A program made the translations under genes and the position numbers. From Vulcanimicrobiota bacterium (GTDB lineage: Bacteria > Vulcanimicrobiota > Vulcanimicrobiia > Vulcanimicrobiales > Vulcanimicrobiaceae), in contig JAFAMK010000197.1 of assembly GCA_019233415.1 (NCBI GenBank), positions 1-5,618 on the forward strand: 5,618 bases of DNA, in the 5' to 3' direction. The notes below the pieces were generated by a model. It had not been told where the DNA came from and made no database searches. It saw only the letters and a program-made list of their open reading frames with translations. The number at the start of each line of letters is the position of its first letter. Positions within the stretch are counted from its first letter, which is position 1. Shown in pieces: positions 1-4,428 of this stretch.

Positions 1-200
1 CCCGCGCCGACGAGGATCGCGCGGCGCTCGTAGTTGTGCGCCGGAATCGCACCGGCGATCGCGCACAGCTGCACCGCCAGCTCTTCGATCCGGCCCAGGC
101 TTCCGAGCGGCTTCGTCAGGTTGTCAATTCGTTCGCGCGCGGCCGCCGCCGCATCGGCGTCGAGCGGGGCGATCTCCTCGCGCCAGTCGCGCGTGATCAC
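1..200 (-). CDS. cobT: CobT, nicotinate-nucleotide--dimethylbenzimidazole phosphoribosyltransferase, N-terminal part (runs off left edge)
   Basis: Only the first 66 residues are in the window. They contain LTKPLGSLGRIEELAVQL (residues 28-45), the N-terminal hallmark of the CobT family, followed by RRAILVGA, which in this family leads into the AGDHGV motif just outside the window. By family knowledge, CobT transfers the phosphoribosyl group of nicotinate mononucleotide to 5,6-dimethylbenzimidazole. This gives alpha-ribazole 5'-phosphate for the lower ligand of cobalamin, in the cytoplasm. The GTG start at 200-198 overlaps the TGA of the upstream phosphatase gene (GTGA), and AGGTGG lies about 4 nt before it. 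The overlap suggests translational coupling within one operon. The catalytic region is not visible, so activity cannot be judged. The family assignment is firm for so short a fragment. Confidence 0.87.
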   Translation of the reverse strand, partial: MITRDWREEIAPLDADAAAAARERIDNLTKPLGSLGRIEELAVQLCAIAGAIPAHNYERRAILVGA

Positions 201-814
201 GACGCCACCTGCGCCTGCGCGACCTGGTTCAACCGCGCCAGCGACCACGCGCCGCGGTCGTCGCGCCGGAAACGCGTAATCGACGCGGTCGCGAAGCGCA
301 CGCCGAGCGCACGCGCCTCGTCGTCGCCGAGCAGCACGGTGAGCATCGCGTGCAAGGGCCCCGCGTGTGTCGCGACGAGCCCCACGCCCTCATCGCTCAG
401 TTCGGCCGTGATGCGGTCGATGGCTCGCCGAACGCGCGCGCACAGCTCGTCGAACGTCTCGCCGCCGAGCGGCGCATAGTGACGCACCGACGTCTCGTGC
501 CCGTGGTCGGCCTGCGGGTACGCCGCGACGATCTGCTCCCACGTCAGCCCTTCCCAGTCGCCGAACCGCATCTCGCGCCAGTCGGTGTCGAACCGCAGCG
601 GCACCTTCCGGTCGCCGAGCACGATCCGCGCCGTCTCCGCCGCCCGCGCGAGATCGCTCGACACGGCCGCGTCGATCCGCTCGTGCCGCAGCAGCGCCGC
701 GAGGGCCGTCGCTTGAGCGCGGCCCTCATCATCCAGCGGAATATCGGTATGCCCTTGAAACCGCTTCCCGAGGTTCCAAGCCGTCCGCCCATGGCGAACG
801 CAGATCAGCTCCAT
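197..814 (-). CDS. Histidine phosphatase family protein, probable alpha-ribazole phosphatase (CobC-like)
   Basis: This is a 205-residue protein of the phosphoglycerate-mutase-like histidine phosphatase superfamily, normal length for the CobC/GpmB type. Visible motifs are RHGRTAWN (residues 7-14, nucleophile His8), FQGHTDIPL (19-27), SSDLARAAETA (52-62, Arg57), EMRFGDWEG (81-89, acid Glu81) and ATHAGPLHAML (148-158, His150). All expected catalytic residues are present. The start at 814 places the RHG motif at the very N-terminus, as is usual in the family. A GGAG lies about 10 nt upstream. The open frame extends further upstream but without family resemblance. The 4-bp overlap with cobT suggests it removes the phosphate from alpha-ribazole 5'-phosphate, or from adenosylcobalamin phosphate. 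The symbol cobC would apply if that is confirmed. Substrate cannot be read from these motifs alone; a general phosphatase or mutase remains possible. Confidence 0.88.
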   Translation of the reverse strand: MELICVRHGRTAWNLGKRFQGHTDIPLDDEGRAQATALAALLRHERIDAAVSSDLARAAETARIVLGDRKVPLRFDTDWREMRFGDWEGLTWEQIVAAYPQADHGHETSVRHYAPLGGETFDELCARVRRAIDRITAELSDEGVGLVATHAGPLHAMLTVLLGDDEARALGVRFATASITRFRRDDRGAWSLARLNQVAQAQVAS

Positions 815-845
815 TCTAACGGCGCTCCGCCCTAGGCTCCGCGCC

Positions 846-864
846 CCCCATGCTTCGCATGGGG
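846..864. repeat. 8-bp palindrome with a 3-nt loop (CCCCATGC/GCATGGGG)
   Basis: A perfect inverted repeat, CCCCATGC (846-853) and GCATGGGG (857-864), is separated by TTC. Read on the minus strand, the direction of the flanking genes, the tip is GC-GAA-GC, a sequence known to form an unusually stable mini-hairpin. It lies in the 128-bp gap between the ferritin-like stop (943) and the phosphatase start (814). It could end or attenuate transcription, or protect the ferritin mRNA 3' end. No T-run follows on the minus strand, so it is not a classical intrinsic terminator. It may instead be one copy of a dispersed intergenic palindrome. The rest of the gap shows nothing else I can identify. Confidence 0.6.
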
Positions 865-942
865 TCCCCACGTACGACCTCGCAACAGGATTTCGGTACG
901 CGGAAGAGGCTGCTGCGCTCGGTCCATCGCCATCCCGGCGTA

Positions 943-1515
943 TCAGCGCGAGAGCATCGGTTTCCCTTCGTGGGCGACGAGGAGATCGTGCATGTCGTTG
1001 GCGTGCTCTTCTTCCGTCGCCAGGATCTCTTCGAGCATCGTGCGCGTCGTGGGGTCCTTCTCGCCGAAGAAGTGGATCAGCTCGCGGTAGTGCGCGATCG
1101 CGATCCGCTCGGCGATCAGGTTCTCCTTGATCATCGCGACGAGGTCGAGGTCGCCCGGGCCGTACTGCGACGCCGCGCGCGTCGCAAGCCCCTCCGGGTC
1201 GAAGTTCGGCGTGCCGCCGAGCTGATTGATCCGCTCGGCGATCATCCCCATGTGCTCGCGCTCTTCGTCGGCGTGCTCGGCGAACTCGTCTTTCGGTCCC
1301 TCGCTCGCGATCCCGGTCGCCGCGACGCTGTGCATCGTGTAGCGCAGCACGCAGACGATCTCGGTCGCGAGCGCGATCTGGAGCAGCTCGATCGCCTGTT
1401 TCGGGTCGAGCGCGTAGTCCTCGGTGATCGCGCCCTTTTCGATCTCCTCGCGCGCGCGGCGGCGCAGTTCCGTCACGTCGCTCAGAAACGGCTGGCCGTT
1501 GGTCTTGGTCGTCAC
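943..1515 (-). CDS. Ferritin-like diiron protein (bacterioferritin family)
   Basis: A 190-residue four-helix protein with the complete ferritin diiron ligand pattern: Glu52 (ALATEIVCVLRY), Glu85-x-x-His88 (DEEREHM), Glu136 (LIAERIAIAHY) and Glu168-x-x-His171 (TEEEHANDM). These are the four helices of the bacterioferritin/ferritin-like fold, which oxidises ferrous iron and often stores it in the cytoplasm. The residue after Glu85 is Arg, not the haem-binding Met of classical bacterioferritin, so haem binding by that residue is not expected. The first 40 residues (LSDVTELRRRAREEIEKGAI) form an N-terminal extension before helix A, seen in a widespread subgroup often annotated as bacterioferritin. 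Only one cysteine is present, so the thioferritin/DPSL cysteine pair is absent. The start is GTG at 1515 with GGGAG about 10 nt upstream. It is divergent from the aldehyde-dehydrogenase-like gene. The exact subfamily, and whether it forms a cage, are uncertain. Confidence 0.87.
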   Translation of the reverse strand: MTTKTNGQPFLSDVTELRRRAREEIEKGAITEDYALDPKQAIELLQIALATEIVCVLRYTMHSVAATGIASEGPKDEFAEHADEEREHMGMIAERINQLGGTPNFDPEGLATRAASQYGPGDLDLVAMIKENLIAERIAIAHYRELIHFFGEKDPTTRTMLEEILATEEEHANDMHDLLVAHEGKPMLSR

Positions 1516-1584
1516 AATACGTTTGCTCCCGCGGTCGAACGGTGTACGCCAGAACTGTACCCGCCCGGCGCCCGCCCCATCGCG

Positions 1585-1605
1585 GCGCCCGAGGAGGCCG
1601 GGCGC
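1585..1605 (+). other. Small GC-rich hairpin exposing AGGAGG in its loop
   Basis: GCGCCCG (1585-1591) can pair with CGGGCGC (1599-1605), leaving AGGAGGC in the loop. It sits in the 110-bp divergent gap between the ferritin-like gene and the aldehyde-dehydrogenase-like gene. AGGAGG is a perfect Shine-Dalgarno core, but no start codon lies at the normal distance; the chosen ATG is 28 nt downstream of it. It may be chance in such GC-rich sequence. I could not identify convincing -35/-10 elements in this gap on either strand. Confidence 0.25.
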
Positions 1606-1625
1606 GGCGCCGGAACTCTCCGTCG

Positions 1626-2489
1626 ATGGAGACGAACGGACGCGTCGCGGTCCGCAAGATGTACAAGCTCTACATCGCGGGCGCGTTCGCGCGCAGCGAG
1701 TCCGGGCGCAGCGTCCAGATCGACGGCGAGAACGTCGCCTACGCCTCGCGCAAGGACGTCCGCGACGCCGTCGTCGCGGCCCGCGCCGCCCACGAGAAGT
1801 GGGCCGACCAAACCCCGGCGCTGCGTGGGCTCGTGCTCTACCGGCTGGCCGAGATGCTGGAGGCTCGCAAAGGCGAGCTGGCGGCCCTGCTCGTCGCCGG
1901 CGGGACGGTCGACGAGGCCGGCGCGGCGGCCGAGGTCGCGGCGGCCGTCGACCGGACGCTCTGGTATGCCGGCTGGTGCGACAAGTACCTCGCCCTCGCC
2001 TCGACCCGCAACCCCGTCGGCGGCCCGCACTTCAACTTCTCGACCCCCGAGCCGACCGGGGTCGTCGCGGTCCTCGCCCCCGACGCGCCCGCCCTGCTCG
2101 GCCTGGTCACGGCGGTCGTCCCCGCGTTGGTCAGCGGGAACGCCGTGGTCGTCGTCGCGGGCGAGCGCGATCCGCGGACCGCAGTCGTCTTCGCGGAGTG
2201 CCTGGCGACCAGCGACCTGCCGGGCGGCGCCTGCAACGTGCTGACCGGCTCCCGCACCGACCTCGGCCCGGTCCTGGCCGGCCACATGGACGTCAACGCC
2301 CTCGCCGCCTTCGGCCTTGCCCCCGCCGCCGAGAAAAAACTGGGCGAACTCGCCGCCGAGAACGTCAAACGCACCCGCTTCGAGCCGGCCCCGCCGTGCG
2401 AAGCCTGGTTCGCCGACGCCTACAATGACCTCGACCGCATCCTCGCCTTCACCGAACTGAAGACGATCTGGCACCCCGCCCGCATCTGA
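1626..2489 (+). CDS. Aldehyde dehydrogenase-like protein, short and lacking catalytic residues
   Basis: A 287-residue protein resembling the NAD-binding part of the aldehyde dehydrogenase superfamily. Residues 13-40 match the ALDH N-terminus (YKLYIAGAFARSESGRS), 44-90 the helical oligomerisation segment, and 139-230 the Rossmann region (EPTGVVAVLAPDAPALL, then ALVSGNAVVVVAGERDP and GGACNVLTGS). The Asn of the usual PWN motif is absent (LAPDAP). The cofactor-binding Lys of VLKPSE is replaced (VVVVAGE), and FTGS reads AAFGLA. No ELGGK or catalytic Cys motif is present, and the protein ends in KTIWHPARI without a normal catalytic domain. I recall a similar short ALDH-like protein beside a full-length ALDH and deoC in actinobacteria; here no partner lies in the window. 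The ATG at 1626 fits the family N-terminus but has only a weak GGA upstream. The open frame extends to 1542, and an ATG at 1659 is also possible. A structural or regulatory pseudoenzyme is likelier than an active dehydrogenase. Confidence 0.82.
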   Translation: METNGRVAVRKMYKLYIAGAFARSESGRSVQIDGENVAYASRKDVRDAVVAARAAHEKWADQTPALRGLVLYRLAEMLEARKGELAALLVAGGTVDEAGAAAEVAAAVDRTLWYAGWCDKYLALASTRNPVGGPHFNFSTPEPTGVVAVLAPDAPALLGLVTAVVPALVSGNAVVVVAGERDPRTAVVFAECLATSDLPGGACNVLTGSRTDLGPVLAGHMDVNALAAFGLAPAAEKKLGELAAENVKRTRFEPAPPCEAWFADAYNDLDRILAFTELKTIWHPARI

Positions 2490-2498
2490 GTTGGCCGT

Positions 2499-2556
2499 CC
2501 TTCGACAAGCTCAGGATGACGGGGGACACACCCTGTCATCCTGAGCTTGTCGAAGG
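2499..2556. repeat. Perfect 22-bp inverted repeat (intergenic palindromic element)
   Basis: The left arm (2499-2520, beginning CCTTCGACAAGCTCAGG) is the exact reverse complement of the right arm (2535-2556, ending GAGCTTGTCGAAGG), with a 14-nt centre. After one G/T mismatch, GGG (2522-2524) and CCC (2531-2533) can extend the stem. It begins 9 bp after the stop of the aldehyde-dehydrogenase-like gene and could form a strong RNA hairpin protecting or ending that transcript, though no T-run follows. The same family occurs, diverged and amplified, inside the oxidoreductase gene at 4085-4184. Arms of this sequence are, as far as I recall, a dispersed repeat in many GC-rich bacterial genomes. Confidence 0.92.
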
Positions 2557-2607
2557 GGCGCGAGGCGTTCGACCCCTAGGGCGTTGAATGAGCGTCGTCG
2601 GCCGCGT

Positions 2608-2694
2608 GGAGAGGTGGCAGAGCGGTTGAATGCACTCGCTTGGAAAGCGAGCATACTGTAAAAGGTATCGGGAGTTCGAATCTCCCCCTCTCCG
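2608..2694 (+). tRNA. tRNA-Ser(GGA): tRNA-Ser (anticodon GGA)
   Basis: An 87-nt class II tRNA folds cleanly. The acceptor stem GGAGAGG (2608-2614) pairs with CCTCTCC (2687-2693), with discriminator G2694. The anticodon stem CTCGC/GCGAG encloses the loop TTGGAAA, giving anticodon GGA, which reads UCC and UCU serine codons. The long variable arm typical of serine tRNAs contains ATAC/GTAT pairing (2653-2656 with 2665-2668). The T arm is GGGAG-TTCGAAT-CTCCC (2670-2686). The 3' CCA is not encoded and must be added after transcription. A hairpin terminator follows 30 nt downstream. Confidence 0.97.
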
Positions 2695-2723
2695 ATTTCT
2701 TCGAGACCGCGTAAGGACTCGGC

Positions 2724-2770
2724 CAAACGAACGGTGCCCGCGCACGTCTGTGGGCGCCGTTTCGTTTTCT
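2724..2770 (+). terminator. Rho-independent terminator after tRNA-Ser
   Basis: AACGGTGCCCGC (2730-2741) pairs with GTGGGCGCCGTT (2750-2761) through 12 positions, two of them G-U wobbles, around an 8-nt loop. The stem can extend outward with a one-base bulge (AAACG with CGTTT). It is followed by the T-rich tract TCGTTTTCT (2762-2770). This is a good intrinsic terminator for the tRNA transcript. Its tail ends only 8 nt before the ATG of the oxidoreductase gene. Confidence 0.82.
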
Positions 2771-2778
2771 CATGAGAA

Positions 2779-4428
2779 ATGCTCCGTCGTATTCTCGGCA
2801 CCGGCGTTCCGGCTGTGCTCTTCTTCGCGATGTTGCTTGCCTCGCCGGCGTTCGCGCAGACGCACGCCTCCGTGCTCGTCGTCGGCGGGACGCCTGCGGG
2901 CGTCGCAGCGGCGGTGACCGCGGCGCGACAGGGCAGCGACGTGACGCTGGTCGGGGCGGACCCGGTGCTCGGCGGGATTCTGACCGATGCGATGATGGAT
3001 CAGTGGGACGTGAACGTCGCGCCCGACGGTGCGGCGATTCAGGGCGGGCTATTTCGCGAGGTCCATGCGGCGCTCGGCGACGCGTTCACGCCGAGCGACG
3101 CGGCGCGTTACTTCGCGCAGCTCGTCCTTAGCGAGCCGCGGATTCACGTCGTGCTGCAAGCGCGGCCCATCGCGGTGCAGACCGTCGCGGAGAACGATTC
3201 GCACCCGGTTGCCGATGCGAGCGGACGCGCGGTCGAAAGCGTCACCTTCGCACGAGCCGACGGACGCACGTTCACGCTCCGCGCGGATGCTGTCGTTGAT
3301 GCGACGGATGACGGCGACGTTGCGGCGCTCGCGGGCGCGCGGTACGATCTCGGCCGCCAGGACACCGGCGTCGACGAGCGGATGCAGGCCGTCACGCTGA
3401 TGTTCACGCTGCGCGGCGTCGACTGGTCTGCGCTCGCGGCACACTACGACGCGGCGGCGTACGGCCCGGGCGGCGCGGGCGCGCGGCGCGCATGGGGTTA
3501 TGCGACGCTGCTGGCGGACTATCGGCCGCTCTCGCCCGACGTCGTCGTGCGCGACCTCAACCTCGGCCGCGAGCCGACCGGCACGGTCACCGTGAACGCG
3601 GTCGACGTGCTCGGGATCGATGCGCTCTCCGAGGCCGACCTGGCGCGTGCGCGCACGCTCAGTGAGCACGAAACGCCGCACCTGATCGCGTTCCTTCGCG
3701 CACGACTGCCGGGCGCCGAGCACGCCACGCTGGGGCGCTATGCGAGCGCGGTCTATGTGCGCGAGACCCGCCACTTCGCCGGCGTGGAACGGCTGACGGC
3801 CGAGGACGTGTGGGGTGGCGCGATCCCGGCCGACACGATCGGGCTCAGCTCGTACCCGCTCGACCTGCACCCGGTCACCGCGACCGACCATCTCGCCTAC
3901 GCGCCGCTGCGGCACGTCTACGGAATCCCGTTCGGGACGATGGTGCCGCGCGATCTGGCGAACGTGATCCTCGCCTCGCCGGCGATCAGCGCGACCCACC
4001 TCGCCGCCGGGAGCGCACGCGTGATCCCCACGACGATCGAAGAAGGCGAAGCAGCCGGCATCGCCGCTGCACTCGACAGGCCGTCCTTCGACAGGCTCAG
4101 GATGACAGGGGAGAGGCTCAGGATGACAGGGGACAGGCTCAGGATGACAGGGGGGGCTTCCCGTCATCCGGAGCTTGTCGAAGGGCGCGAAGACCTGGGC
4201 GCGATCGCGCGCGACCCGGTGGCGGTCGCGGCGATCCGCGAGACGCTGCTCCGTGACGGCGCGATCTTGGCCTATCGGCCGCAGGACGCTCTCCCGGCCG
4301 GCCGAAACGGGCGAGTCAACGACGTAGCGCGCTTGTCCGGCACGGGGTCCGGCAAGGAGGGTACGGTTGACCGAGACGAGGGCGTCTACGGTACGCGGCG
4401 AGGAGTCGCCGACCGAGTCGGACGGTAA
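2779..4428 (+). CDS. Exported FAD-dependent oxidoreductase (FAD_oxidored type) with repeat insertion near the C-terminus
   Basis: A 549-residue flavoprotein. Residues 1-26 are a signal peptide (RR, hydrophobic LFFAMLLAS, cleavage after AFA), so it probably acts outside the cytoplasm. The dinucleotide fold follows: VVGGTPAGVAAAVTAARQG (34-52), then DPVLGGILTDAM (61-72) and VVDATDDGDVAALAG (172-186). YVRETRHFAG (326-335) and the C-terminal flavin segment YGIPFGTMVPRDLANVILA through GSARVIPTT (381-419) are typical of the FAD_oxidored (PF12831) family. The substrate is unknown. Residues 433-470 are encoded by a palindromic repeat and are not family sequence; the fold seems to resume at DLGAIARDPVAVAAIRETLL. 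The tail after about residue 500 resembles no family and overlaps the next gene by 62 bp, so the original stop may have been lost. The ATG at 2779 is chosen because it gives a full signal peptide; its GAGAA ribosome site is weak. Confidence 0.85.
   Translation: MLRRILGTGVPAVLFFAMLLASPAFAQTHASVLVVGGTPAGVAAAVTAARQGSDVTLVGADPVLGGILTDAMMDQWDVNVAPDGAAIQGGLFREVHAALGDAFTPSDAARYFAQLVLSEPRIHVVLQARPIAVQTVAENDSHPVADASGRAVESVTFARADGRTFTLRADAVVDATDDGDVAALAGARYDLGRQDTGVDERMQAVTLMFTLRGVDWSALAAHYDAAAYGPGGAGARRAWGYATLLADYRPLSPDVVVRDLNLGREPTGTVTVNAVDVLGIDALSEADLARARTLSEHETPHLIAFLRARLPGAEHATLGRYASAVYVRETRHFAGVERLTAEDVWGGAIPADTIGLSSYPLDLHPVTATDHLAYAPLRHVYGIPFGTMVPRDLANVILASPAISATHLAAGSARVIPTTIEEGEAAGIAAALDRPSFDRLRMTGERLRMTGDRLRMTGGASRHPELVEGREDLGAIARDPVAVAAIRETLLRDGAILAYRPQDALPAGRNGRVNDVARLSGTGSGKEGTVDRDEGVYGTRRGVADRVGR
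4085..4184. repeat. Palindromic repeat element inserted in frame in the oxidoreductase gene
   Basis: The left arm (4085-4106, beginning CCTTCGACAGGCTCAGG) and right arm (4163-4184, ending GAGCTTGTCGAAGG) are inverted copies with 2 differences in 22 positions. They belong to the same family as the intergenic copy at 2499-2556, but the centre is 56 nt instead of 14 because it contains extra tandem units. The element is read through in frame, giving arginine-rich peptides of the type FDRLRMTG and then RHPELVEG. These match nothing expected in the host protein. The flanking host sequence appears intact. Confidence 0.9.
4093..4155 (+). repeat. Three tandem 21-bp units within the palindromic element
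   Basis: Three head-to-tail copies of a 21-bp unit (4093-4113, 4114-4134, 4135-4155) share AGGCTCAGGATGACAGGGG and differ only in the last two bases (AG, AC, GG). Each encodes seven residues, RLRMTG plus Glu, Asp or Gly. The length is a multiple of three, so expansion kept the reading frame. The near-identity suggests recent slippage or unequal exchange, and copy number may vary among strains. Confidence 0.95.
4354..4360 (+). promoter_or_regulatory. Perfect Shine-Dalgarno AAGGAGG deciding the TTG start of the MCP-DctP gene
   Basis: AAGGAGG is followed by the 6-nt spacer GTACGG and then TTG at 4367. An in-frame TAG at 4325-4327 closes the frame upstream, and no ATG or GTG lies between it and the TTG. 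The TTG is therefore the only plausible start. The site lies inside the last codons of the oxidoreductase frame. Confidence 0.88.

Noticed and set aside
36..479. Plus-strand open frame over cobT and the phosphatase
   Set aside because: It is antisense to two genes with convincing motifs and shows no recognisable domain.
1542..1625. ATG at 1542 as the start of the ALDH-like gene
   Set aside because: The 28 added residues are arginine/proline-rich and outside the family. The ATG at 1626 gives the usual N-terminus.
815..1666. Upstream extension of the phosphatase frame to a start at 1666
   Set aside because: The extra 284 codons are a shadow of the ferritin-like gene. The RHG motif belongs at the N-terminus, reached from the ATG at 814.
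850..2244. 464-codon plus-strand open frame
   Set aside because: It runs antisense to the ferritin-like gene and then in the wrong frame through the ALDH-like gene. The product is arginine- and serine-rich without motifs.
2511..2801. Minus-strand open frames containing SNSRYLLQYARFPSE or IRTPDTFYSMLAFQ
   Set aside because: These are antisense translations of tRNA-Ser, a well-known source of false hypothetical proteins.
4093..4155. Possible CRISPR array
   Set aside because: The units are directly adjacent with no spacers, and they lie inside a translated palindromic repeat.
4270..4366. Possible riboswitch ahead of the MCP-DctP gene (e.g. cyclic di-GMP)
   Set aside because: I looked for the conserved core of the cyclic di-GMP class I riboswitch and did not find it. 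There is only an 8-bp direct repeat GTCCGGCA at 4335 and 4347 before the Shine-Dalgarno.
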